DNA of 7,961 nt from Nitrospirota bacterium. GTDB lineage: Bacteria; Nitrospirota; JACRHJ01. Where the stretch lies: the NCBI GenBank assembly GCA_027328825.1, contig DAHWTK010000080.1, forward strand, positions 1-7,961. The letters run 5' to 3'. Position 1 is the stretch's first letter, and every line of letters begins with the position of its first letter. The position numbers and the translations under genes were made by a program. The notes under the pieces are model-generated. The model ran no database searches. It saw only the letters and a program-made list of their open reading frames with translations, and had not been told where the DNA came from. Positions 1-5,015 of the stretch are shown piece by piece.

Positions 1-366
1 GTAAAGGTGTACGAGCTGCTCAAGGGCAAGGTCACGAAGCGGAGCAACTCCGGCCTGGTATTCCCTTCGGGAACGAAGAACGAGATTGACCCGCACAACC
101 TTGAGAGGGCGTTCAGGGCAGCCAGGGAGAAAGCAGAGCTGCTGGATGTCCGTTTCCACGACCTCAGGCACACTGCGGGCAGCCGCATGGCCCAAGCCGG
201 CGTGGACATCTACACCATCAGTAAGATACTTGGGCATAAGACGCTGACCATGACGATGCGCTACGCTCACCACAACGTGGAGAGCCTCAGGCATGGCGTG
301 GACGCGCTCCTGAAGGTGAAGACGCCGACTGCTACAGTGGCCGAGAAATGCGCATGCGCCGGATGA
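1..366 (+). CDS. Tyrosine recombinase (phage-type integrase), C-terminal catalytic part, cut by the window edge
   Basis: Site-specific recombinase of the tyrosine integrase family, which cuts and rejoins DNA at att sites through a covalent 3'-phosphotyrosine. The frame is open from base 1, so the N-terminal arm-binding and SAM-like domains and the first catalytic Arg lie outside. The sequence shows box II: HDLRH (codons for H and R near bases 157-168), the second His in LGHKT (near 235), and the nucleophile Tyr in TMRYAHH (codon 262-264). Spacing and order are canonical, so the enzyme looks intact at its C-terminus. It ends about 85 bp from the 3' end of a tRNA-Val gene, the usual place for an integrase at the end of a genomic island or prophage. 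A GTG at 7 is an internal codon, not the likely start. Whether the element is a phage or an integrative conjugative element cannot be told from here. Confidence 0.93.
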   Translation, partial: VKVYELLKGKVTKRSNSGLVFPSGTKNEIDPHNLERAFRAAREKAELLDVRFHDLRHTAGSRMAQAGVDIYTISKILGHKTLTMTMRYAHHNVESLRHGVDALLKVKTPTATVAEKCACAG

Positions 367-388
367 AAACTGCTACAATTTTGCTACA
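330..388. repeat. Three direct copies of TGCTACA at the element end
   Basis: The heptamer TGCTACA occurs at 330-336 (inside the last codons of the integrase), 371-377 and 382-388, all in the same orientation, followed by AG, AT and TT respectively. Integrases of this family often bind short repeated arm-type sites close to att, so these are candidate arm sites. That role is inference; only the repetition is seen. Confidence 0.45.
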
Positions 389-392
389 TTCG

Positions 393-438
393 CCGTTTTT
401 GGGCACAAAAACGGGGTTACAGGTTGCCCCGTAACCCC
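393..438 (-). terminator. Rho-independent terminator of tRNA-Val, with a second overlapping hairpin
   Basis: Perfect 8-bp inverted repeat GGGGTTAC (413-420) / GTAACCCC (431-438) with a 10-nt loop. Read on the minus strand, downstream of the tRNA, the stem is followed directly by GTTTTTG (412-406), a textbook terminator. A second perfect 9-bp hairpin, CCGTTTTTG (393-401) / CAAAAACGG (406-414), abuts and shares two bases with it. ACGGGG (411-416) can also pair with CCCCGT (427-432), competing with the first stem. On the plus strand the first stem is followed by TTGTCTTTGTT, so it may also stop integrase transcription. Confidence 0.75.
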
Positions 439-450
439 TTGTCTTTGTTA

Positions 451-500
451 TGGTAGGCGATGCTGGGTTCGAACCAGCGACCCCTGCCGTGTGAAGGCAG
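451..500 (-). other. Probable attachment (att) region in the 3' half of tRNA-Val
   Basis: The integrase gene sits beyond the CCA end of this tRNA, so the element is on the left. By the general rule for tRNA-targeting integrases, the crossover identity block should lie in the 3' half of the tRNA (T arm and acceptor 3' strand, possibly up to the anticodon stem). The exact core cannot be read without the other end of the element. The G1:U72 pair in the acceptor stem fits a 3' end supplied by the incoming element. Confidence 0.5.
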
Positions 501-525
501 TGCTCTCCCGCTGAGCTAATCGCCC
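451..525 (-). tRNA. tRNA-Val, anticodon CAC
   Basis: A complete cloverleaf is visible on the minus strand, 75 nt including an encoded CCA (451-453). The 5' acceptor strand is GGGCGAT, the D arm GCTC-AGCGGGA-GAGC, the anticodon stem-loop CTGCC-TTCACAC-GGCAG, the variable loop 5 nt, and the T arm GCTGG-TTCGAAC-CCAGC. The anticodon CAC (positions 34-36) reads GUG valine codons. The acceptor 3' strand is ATCGCCT, so all pairs are Watson-Crick except G1:U72; the discriminator is A. The gene has its own sigma-70-like promoter and a strong terminator, so it is a single-gene unit. It also serves as the likely insertion site of the element on the left. Confidence 0.96.
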
Positions 526-536
526 GTTACGTGTAA

Positions 537-566
537 CTGATACCATAAAATACATGCTCAAGTCAA
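537..566 (-). promoter_or_regulatory. Promoter of tRNA-Val
   Basis: On the minus strand, TTGACT (566-561), an 18-bp spacer, then TATCAG (542-537). Initiation about 7 nt downstream would leave a short 5' leader ahead of the mature tRNA end at 525. It is the only good -35/-10 pair upstream of the tRNA. Confidence 0.65.
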
Positions 567-621
567 TAGCTTTTGGAAAATCGATTGCAGTCCCGGTATT
601 TGTTATGTTAGCATTGTCTGT

Positions 622-798
622 ATGGATAACGAGAAACCAGGCGCAAGAGACATAGACAACGTGGCGCGGATATTGACTATGCTGCCTTCGGACGAGGCGC
701 AGAAGGTAATCCGCGAGATAAAGAGGGAGAAAGACCCTGCCGGCAAGAAGCGGATTATAGAGCTGGCCCTTAAGAAGAAAGGTCTTAAGCCGCTTTAG
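622..798 (+). CDS. Small basic protein of unknown function (58 aa)
   Basis: An ATG-to-TAG reading frame of 58 codons starts MDNEKPGARDIDNVARILTM and ends KKKGLKPL. I do not recognise the family. It is strongly charged (basic C-terminal half, Lys/Arg/Glu rich), with no signal peptide or membrane segment, and is probably two amphipathic helices. GC-rich third positions resemble the neighbouring genes, which favours real coding. No Shine-Dalgarno sequence precedes the ATG. A possible -10 (TATGTT, 604-609) lies only 12 nt upstream, so the message could have almost no leader. The 3' end overlaps the end of the convergent GAF-PAS gene by 14 bp, and no terminator lies between them. It is outside the integrated element. 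A spurious ORF remains possible. Confidence 0.55.
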   Translation: MDNEKPGARDIDNVARILTMLPSDEAQKVIREIKREKDPAGKKRIIELALKKKGLKPL

Positions 799-1864
799 AG
801 ATAACGAGCATTTCCTCGAATATTCCGTCTGCGGATTCGGGTTTTATTATCGACGTCATGGCGGCCACGTGCGTGCCCATTATGTCGGCTTTCCTAGGAA
901 TGGCGAATATCTCCGCGGCGACTTCCATCATTTCGCATTTCATGCAACGACTCCAGATTTTTATGCCGTCGCCCATGCGCTTGCCGTCCGGACAGCAGCC
1001 CTCCCCTGAGTTTGCCCAGCATCTTGCAAAATCATTCAGACGCATGGGACAGATCCCGCTATTGCAGTTCTTTATCTCCCAGCACCTTTTGCCGGGCGGG
1101 GCGGGGACACTCCAGGCGAAAATAAGGTCGAACGGCGGATAATTTACAAGCTCCTGCACGTATATCCCCGCAAGCTCGTTGACCTTGAGCGGCAGGTATT
1201 TCTCCACAGACCTGTTCGCCTTGATAACCATGCCTTCGTGTGATATTATGACGATGCCGTCTTCTATGCCGTCGATTACGGCGTTCAGTCTCTTCCGCTC
1301 CCTGAGTATTTCCTGCATGAAGCGCGCGTTCTCGATTGCCGTCGCCGCAAAGTCCGCAAGCCTCGCAAGCTCCGCCCTGTCCTCGTCCGTAAACGCCGGA
1401 CCGTCCCTGTAGGCCGACAATCCCCCGATGAGCTTCCCCCGCGTTATAAGCGGGGCCAACGCCGCGGTATTGTAGCCAAGCTCCATGGCGAGGTCTCTTG
1501 AGACCCGGAGGTCTTCCATCAGGTTCTCGCATAGTATGGATTTTCGGTGATCCATGACCCAGCAGCAGAGTCCTGATTTTTCGACAGGAATGTGCTCGTC
1601 GGGGAATCTCTCGCTGTTCTTGCCGCACACGTGGCCGTAATGGACTTTCAGATTGTCCGGGGACAGCAATGGCACGGCGACGGTGTCCGCCCGGACCAGG
1701 CGGGCGGCAGTGTGCGCGATGAGGGATACCAGCCTTGAAGGGTTGGGCTCTTCGGCAGAAAGCCTCAGGATCGATTCATAAGTCCCGTAATTTTCGAGCT
1801 CCCCTTTAAGGCGCCGAATCTCGTCTTTATAATATTCGCCCTGTTCCTCAAGCTCGTTTCCCAT
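785..1864 (-). CDS. Cytoplasmic GAF-PAS sensor protein with a C-terminal cysteine-rich (CW-type) module
   Basis: A 359-residue soluble protein. Residues 1-28 look like a short coiled coil. Residues about 29-180 form a GAF domain (SLIAHTAARLVRAD; KLIGGLSAYRDGPAFTDED; LARLADFAATAIENARF). A linker helix at 180-195 leads into a PAS-like segment at 190-245 (LNAVIDGIEDGIVIISHEGM). Residues 259-311 hold eight cysteines (C261, 267, 272, 282, 290, 291, 307, 310) in the order CWEIKNC, CP, RCW, CC, C..CE. From memory, this resembles the two-CW cysteine module of some deltaproteobacterial signalling proteins. There is no histidine-kinase, GGDEF, HTH or other output domain, so it may act by protein contact. 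The ligand is unknown; the cysteines suggest metal, Fe-S or redox sensing (inference). The ATG at 1864 has GGGA about 10 nt upstream and a perfect promoter. It converges on the 58-aa gene. Confidence 0.85.
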   Translation of the reverse strand: MGNELEEQGEYYKDEIRRLKGELENYGTYESILRLSAEEPNPSRLVSLIAHTAARLVRADTVAVPLLSPDNLKVHYGHVCGKNSERFPDEHIPVEKSGLCCWVMDHRKSILCENLMEDLRVSRDLAMELGYNTAALAPLITRGKLIGGLSAYRDGPAFTDEDRAELARLADFAATAIENARFMQEILRERKRLNAVIDGIEDGIVIISHEGMVIKANRSVEKYLPLKVNELAGIYVQELVNYPPFDLIFAWSVPAPPGKRCWEIKNCNSGICPMRLNDFARCWANSGEGCCPDGKRMGDGIKIWSRCMKCEMMEVAAEIFAIPRKADIMGTHVAAMTSIIKPESADGIFEEMLVISKAA

Positions 1865-1905
1865 CTGGTTTCATTCCCAGTGGTTTTTCAAAAAATATTA
1901 TTTAC

Positions 1906-1934
1906 ATTATAATTCAAGAACATGAGCATGTCAA
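1906..1934 (-). promoter_or_regulatory. Perfect consensus sigma-70 promoter of the GAF-PAS gene
   Basis: On the minus strand, TTGACA (1934-1929), exactly 17 bp, then TATAAT (1911-1906): 12 of 12 consensus bases. The expected start is near 1899, about 35 nt ahead of the ATG at 1864. It lies back to back with the plus-strand promoter at 1953-1981, with the two -35 boxes 18 bp apart. Confidence 0.85.
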
Positions 1935-1952
1935 CATTTTAAAAATAAATGC

Positions 1953-1981
1953 TTGAAATTTTTTTGCAGAATCTATATAAT
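1953..1981 (+). promoter_or_regulatory. Near-perfect sigma-70 promoter firing into a noncoding region
   Basis: TTGAAA (1953-1958), a 17-bp spacer, then TATAAT (1976-1981): 11 of 12 consensus bases. Transcription should begin near 1988, about 210 nt ahead of the XRE gene. That gene has its own good promoter further down. The natural product is either a separate RNA or a long structured leader. Confidence 0.75.
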
Positions 1982-1999
1982 CTAACCCGAAAGTGTTAG
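1982..1999. promoter_or_regulatory. Operator-like inverted repeat over the transcription start
   Basis: CTAAC (1982-1986) and GTTAG (1995-1999) form a 5-bp inverted repeat with an 8-bp centre, directly after the -10 box and covering the expected start site. A repressor bound here would block the promoter. The XRE protein encoded 200 bp downstream is an obvious but untested candidate. The repeat is short and could be chance, or part of the RNA fold. Confidence 0.3.
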
Positions 2000-2150
2000 T
2001 CGAGGCTTGAGAAGAGACTTTTCACCGTTTAAAATCAACAGCTTATTTCCCGAAAAGCACTCCTGCTTGGGCCCTCGGCGAATCCTTCCGTACAATAAAA
2101 TAAGTAAAGCCCGTTTACTCGCGGGTTGAAAAAAACCGGAAGGTAGTGTA
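1985..2150 (+). ncRNA. Candidate structured RNA or long structured leader, family unknown
   Basis: The interval after the strong promoter holds no convincing reading frame but several complementary segments. P1 is GTCGAGG (1999-2005) with CCTCGGC (2073-2079), 7 bp with one U:G pair. It encloses TGAGAAG/CTTTTCA (2008-2014/2018-2024, one G:U) and AAGCA/TGCTT (2055-2059/2064-2068). Then CCTTCCG (2084-2090) pairs with CGGAAGG (2137-2143), enclosing AGTAAA/TTTACT (2103-2108/2114-2119). I recognise no Rfam family: 6S, SRP, riboswitch and T-box signatures are not evident. The 3' end is unclear, since no GC stem sits directly before a T run. Both the boundaries and the claim that it is an independent RNA are inference. 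Confidence 0.35.
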
Positions 2151-2154
2151 AAAT
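2126..2154 (+). promoter_or_regulatory. Promoter of the XRE regulator gene
   Basis: TTGAAA (2126-2131), a 17-bp spacer, then TAAAAT (2149-2154), with the start expected near 2161, 40 nt before the ATG at 2201. The spacer contains ACCGGA, and AACCGGC recurs at 2165-2171 just after the start site. These ACCGG copies could be autoregulatory contacts (inference). Confidence 0.65.
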
Positions 2155-2200
2155 ATTTTTTATCAACCGGCGACAACCAAAAAAGAAAGTGGTGGAAAAA

Positions 2201-2623
2201 ATGACGAACAACCTGATCTACCAGGAAATCGGCAAGAGGATTCGGGAACTCCGCGGGAACGACAGGCAGAAGGACTGGGCATCCAGGATAGGCTGCGACC
2301 AGGGGTACATCTCCCAGGTCGAGAACGGCGTAACCAAGCCTTCGCTCGCATTTCTGAAAAGCGTATCCAGCATGACCAACGCGAGCATCGACTGGATTCT
2401 TACCGGCAGGGGCGACAAGTGGTGCGGCTTCAAGAGCTATTCCGCACCTTCCGTCCATTCAGGCGAGGACACAATCCAGAAGCTGAAGGATAACCCGAAG
2501 CTCCTGCTCGCGGTAGACAAGCTCCTCCGCATGAAGGGCACCGGCATGGGCGTACTTGAGGCCTTCTATGAGATGGACGAGATGAAGATAGAGGGGCTTG
2601 CCGAATTCATCGGGGCGAAATAA
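2201..2623 (+). CDS. XRE/CI-family helix-turn-helix DNA-binding protein
   Basis: A 140-residue protein with an N-terminal lambda-repressor-like HTH at residues 8-68: EIGKRIRELRGNDRQKDWAS, then the recognition-helix region CDQGYISQVENGVTKPS (32-48), and the typical closing helix with SIDWILTGRG (62-71). The C-terminal 70 residues are helical and unrecognised; there is no peptidase, cupin or toxin-linked domain. It should bind DNA as a dimer and act as a repressor or activator; its targets are unknown. ATG 2201 was chosen because GGTGG lies 5 nt upstream; the in-frame GTG codons at 2189 and 2192 overlap that ribosome binding site. It has its own promoter and sits downstream of a structured noncoding stretch, which may be its leader or target. 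It is transcribed towards the convergent rlmI gene. Confidence 0.9.
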   Translation: MTNNLIYQEIGKRIRELRGNDRQKDWASRIGCDQGYISQVENGVTKPSLAFLKSVSSMTNASIDWILTGRGDKWCGFKSYSAPSVHSGEDTIQKLKDNPKLLLAVDKLLRMKGTGMGVLEAFYEMDEMKIEGLAEFIGAK

Positions 2624-2625
2624 TT

Positions 2626-2698
2626 AAAAAGAGCCGTGTTCGTTTCAGCCTCAAAAATCCACCATGAACAGGGCTCATTCATGAGCGCGAATCACGGC
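2626..2698 (-). terminator. Long-stem terminator ending the chaperone-rlmI operon
   Basis: GCCGTGTTCG (2633-2642) pairs with CGAATCACGGC (2688-2698), 10 bp with one bulged T. Inside is a second palindrome, GCTCAT/ATGAGC (2673-2678/2681-2686). Read on the minus strand, just after the rlmI stop, the stem is followed by TCTTTTTAATTA (2632-2621), as expected for intrinsic termination. The plus-strand side has no T run, so the XRE transcript is less clearly terminated here. Confidence 0.65.
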
Positions 2699-2704
2699 CT
2701 TGTC

Positions 2705-3904
2705 TCATATAACCTGAACGAGCGTGCATTTCAGGTATTCCGTCTCAGGGGCCGCGAGTAGGACGGGGTGGTCTTTAGACTGTGAGCGCGTCTCGATTAT
2801 CCGCGTTGCGCGTCCCGATGCCGCGGATGCGGCGGCGCGCAGCATTTCGAGGAAGTTTTCCCGGCTTAAGTGATGGGAACAGGAGCAGGTTATCAAAAAC
2901 CCGCCCGGCCTTACAAGCCTCAGGCACCGGGCGTTCAAGTCCCTGTAGCCGCGCAATCCCTCGGCAATCTTTTGCCTGCTCTTGATAAACGCCGGCGGGT
3001 CCGCGACCACGACGTCAAACCTTCTTCCCTCGTCCGCAAATCTCTTTAACGCCTTCAGGGCATCTTCCCGGACGAATTCCGTATTTGTGCAAAAACCGTT
3101 AAGCTCCGCGTTCTCCCCGGCCATTGCAAGCGCGCCTTCGGAGGAGTCCACAAATACCGCGCCATTTGCCCCGGCAAGGAGCGCCGAGATTCCCCATGCG
3201 CCGGTGTGGCAGAAGAGGTCGAGGACTTCCGAGCCGCGGGAGATATTTTCAAGCATGGAGTAATTATCCGCCTGGTCCAGAAAGAACCCGGTCTTCTGGC
3301 CTTCGAGCAGGTCTGCGCGCATCCTGAGGCCGTCGAGTCCGATTTCCGTACGCCCGGCATACTCCCCGAATACAACCTTCTTTTCGGTTTGCAGACCCTC
3401 GAGGGCGCGCAGCTTCGAGTCGTTCCTCAGGATTATCCCGGCGGGGTTATAAACCTCTTTCAACGCGTCCAGGACATCCGGAAGGAGCCGTTCCATCCCC
3501 TGCGTCGATACCTGCACGCAGAGCCAGTCCTTGTATTTATCGACGATAAGCCCCGGCAGGAAATCGGATTCGGAATATACCGCGCGCCAGGAGCCGGCAG
3601 ACCCGTTGCCAGAGCCGCATCGGGAGGGATAGAACCGTTCCCTTAGAGCTTTGGCGTCCCAGATTCTCTTTTTCAGGAGGGCGGTGGTGAAGGGTTCTTC
3701 CCCGCGCGTGAGGAGCCTTACGGCAATAAGGGTATGCGGGTTTGCGTATCCCTCGCCGACGATGCGTCCGGCATAATCGGCCACACGCACAATCTCGCCC
3801 GGAACCAACCCGTGCGGAATTTCCTCGAATTCGTTCGAGAATGCCCAGGGGTGCCCCCGGCGGATACGGCGGTCTTCCTTCTTCTTAAGGCGGAGGGTTT
3901 TCAC
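2705..3904 (-). CDS. rlmI: Class I SAM-dependent rRNA methyltransferase, RlmI-like (23S rRNA m5C)
   Basis: About 399 residues from the GTG start, close to E. coli RlmI (396 aa), which makes m5C1962 in 23S rRNA. An N-terminal PUA-type RNA-binding domain (about 1-75) carries the HPWAFSNEF motif (18-26). An insert-like central domain follows. The Rossmann methyltransferase part has GFFLDQADN (206-214), SAM motif I VLDLFCHTGAWG (227-238), DPPAF (302-306) and the catalytic TCSCS (339-343). The GTG overlaps the TGA of the upstream chaperone gene as GTGA, and the protein then begins VKTLRLKKK, as in the family. An upstream ATG at 3949 would add 15 residues that match nothing in the family, inside the neighbouring gene. 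Expression is probably translationally coupled. The exact target cytosine is assumed from family resemblance. Confidence 0.9.
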   Translation of the reverse strand: MKTLRLKKKEDRRIRRGHPWAFSNEFEEIPHGLVPGEIVRVADYAGRIVGEGYANPHTLIAVRLLTRGEEPFTTALLKKRIWDAKALRERFYPSRCGSGNGSAGSWRAVYSESDFLPGLIVDKYKDWLCVQVSTQGMERLLPDVLDALKEVYNPAGIILRNDSKLRALEGLQTEKKVVFGEYAGRTEIGLDGLRMRADLLEGQKTGFFLDQADNYSMLENISRGSEVLDLFCHTGAWGISALLAGANGAVFVDSSEGALAMAGENAELNGFCTNTEFVREDALKALKRFADEGRRFDVVVADPPAFIKSRQKIAEGLRGYRDLNARCLRLVRPGGFLITCSCSHHLSRENFLEMLRAAASAASGRATRIIETRSQSKDHPVLLAAPETEYLKCTLVQVI

Positions 3905-4884
3905 TCCCGGACTTCGACGTAGGTCTTGTCCCGGAGGCCCTGTATCCACTTGGAGTATAGTTCCTCACCCTCCTTGGATGAGAGCTTGTCCACAATTTCC
4001 GGTCTTGCGTCGTCAAGGGTCTCCGACCCTGCGTCCGTCTTCTTCATCACCTTTATGAGCTGATATCCCTTGTCGGACTTTATCGGCTGGCTGACATCCC
4101 CTTCTTTCATGCCGAACGCGGCGGCCTCGATATCCGGGGCGAGCTCGCCCTTCCCGAATGTGCCCAGGACGCATGTTTTCGCGGCGTCTTTGTCGCCTGA
4201 GCACTTCACCGCCATGTCCTCGAAGGACGTCCCTTTCATAATTTCGGCCCTTGCCGCATCCGCAGCCTTTTTCGCTGCGTCCATGTCGCCGTCCTTCGCC
4301 GGGAACATTATATGCGCCACCTCCACGGACGCGGGGTGGACGAACTCCGCTTTGTGGTCGTTATAATATTTTGCGATGTCCGCATCCTTGACGGTTATTC
4401 TCGACTTCACGTCCCTGGCGACGAGCCTCATTATCGTAAGCTGATCCTTAAGGTTTTCCCTGTAATCGGCAGTGTCGTATCCCTCCTGTTCGAGCGCGGA
4501 CTCGAACTGCGCCTTATCCATGTGGTTTTTCTTCATTATGTCGTTGATAGCGGAATCGACCTCTTCCTTCGGCACCTCCACCCCTTCGGCCTTGGCCTCC
4601 TGGAGCTCCAGGTATTTGTCTACCAGGGAGTTGATTGTCGCCTTCAGGAGTTTTTCCTTGGCTACGTCGAGCTTCTCGCCTTCGTAGCGCTGGTTCAGCT
4701 CGTCCAGCTTCGGCGCCATCTGCATCTGTATCTCGCTTAAGGTAATCACGTCCTGCCCGACAACCGCGACAACCCGGTCTATCTCCGTCGGCCCCGCCGC
4801 GCCGGTTGCCCCGGCAGCCCCGGCTGCGGAGACAGAAAATACCATCGGCAGTATCACCGCCATAAAAAGGCCCGTTTTTTTCAT
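3901..4884 (-). CDS. Exported SurA/PrsA-type chaperone with a parvulin (PpiC) peptidyl-prolyl isomerase domain
   Basis: A 327-residue periplasmic folding factor. Residues 1-26 are a Sec signal peptide (MKKTGLFMAVILPMVFSVSA, then an Ala/Gly-rich cleavage region). A SurA-like N-terminal chaperone domain begins at about 35 (IDRVVAVVGQDVITLSEIQM) and runs to about 165. A single PpiC rotamase domain lies at about 186-280 (VEVAHIMFPAK; GTFGKGELAPDIEAAAFGMK; SDKGYQLIKV). E. coli SurA has two parvulin domains, so this is a one-domain relative. It probably helps outer-membrane proteins fold. ATG 4884 has GGAAGG about 8 nt upstream and starts the signal peptide. An in-frame ATG at 4956 would overlap the promoter and spoil the signal sequence. 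Two cysteines (228 and 238) in the PpiC core could form a disulfide. It is first in the operon with rlmI. Confidence 0.9.
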   Translation of the reverse strand: MKKTGLFMAVILPMVFSVSAAGAAGATGAAGPTEIDRVVAVVGQDVITLSEIQMQMAPKLDELNQRYEGEKLDVAKEKLLKATINSLVDKYLELQEAKAEGVEVPKEEVDSAINDIMKKNHMDKAQFESALEQEGYDTADYRENLKDQLTIMRLVARDVKSRITVKDADIAKYYNDHKAEFVHPASVEVAHIMFPAKDGDMDAAKKAADAARAEIMKGTSFEDMAVKCSGDKDAAKTCVLGTFGKGELAPDIEAAAFGMKEGDVSQPIKSDKGYQLIKVMKKTDAGSETLDDARPEIVDKLSSKEGEELYSKWIQGLRDKTYVEVRE

Positions 4885-4932
4885 CTGGAACACCTTCCGA
4901 ATAGAGGCTTTAATACATGGAAACCTCCGAAA

Positions 4933-4961
4933 AGATAACATAAAACATGGAGCCAAGGCAA
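4933..4961 (-). promoter_or_regulatory. Promoter of the chaperone-rlmI operon
   Basis: On the minus strand, TTGCCT (4961-4956), a 17-bp spacer, then TTATCT (4938-4933). The start is expected near 4926, giving a leader of about 40 nt before ATG 4884. It is divergent from the apbE promoter, separated by 17 bp between the -35 boxes. Confidence 0.5.
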
Positions 4962-4978
4962 GCGGTTTTAAGATAATC

Positions 4979-5007
4979 TTGAACCCGACTACAGATTCTG
5001 CTACAGT
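4979..5007 (+). promoter_or_regulatory. Promoter of apbE, giving an apparently leaderless mRNA
   Basis: TTGAAC (4979-4984), a 17-bp spacer, then TACAGT (5002-5007). Only 8 bases separate the -10 box from the apbE ATG at 5016, so transcription should start at or within a few bases of the start codon. No Shine-Dalgarno sequence is present (the bases before the ATG are TATCCTTCC). Confidence 0.55.
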
Positions 5008-5015
5008 ATCCTTCC

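Noticed and set aside
1982..2458. 158-codon minus-strand reading frame across the noncoding block and the XRE gene
   Set aside because: It runs antisense to a clear XRE gene, crosses two plus-strand promoters, and its protein resembles no family.
3206..3646. 146-codon plus-strand frame inside rlmI
   Set aside because: Antisense shadow of a well-supported methyltransferase; no ribosome binding site or domain.
3905..3949. Longer rlmI start at ATG 3949
   Set aside because: The extra 15 residues lie inside the chaperone gene and match nothing in RlmI proteins; the GTGA overlap start gives the family-typical N-terminus.
4312..4740. 142-codon plus-strand frame inside the chaperone gene
   Set aside because: Antisense shadow of a gene with signal peptide and PpiC motifs.
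4885..4956. Longer chaperone start at ATG 4956
   Set aside because: It would bury the signal peptide 24 residues in, overlap the promoter, and ignore the GGAAGG ribosome binding site before 4884.
4999..5005. A fourth TGCTACA copy near apbE
   Set aside because: A single isolated 7-mer 4.6 kb from the element end, overlapping a -10 box; expected by chance.
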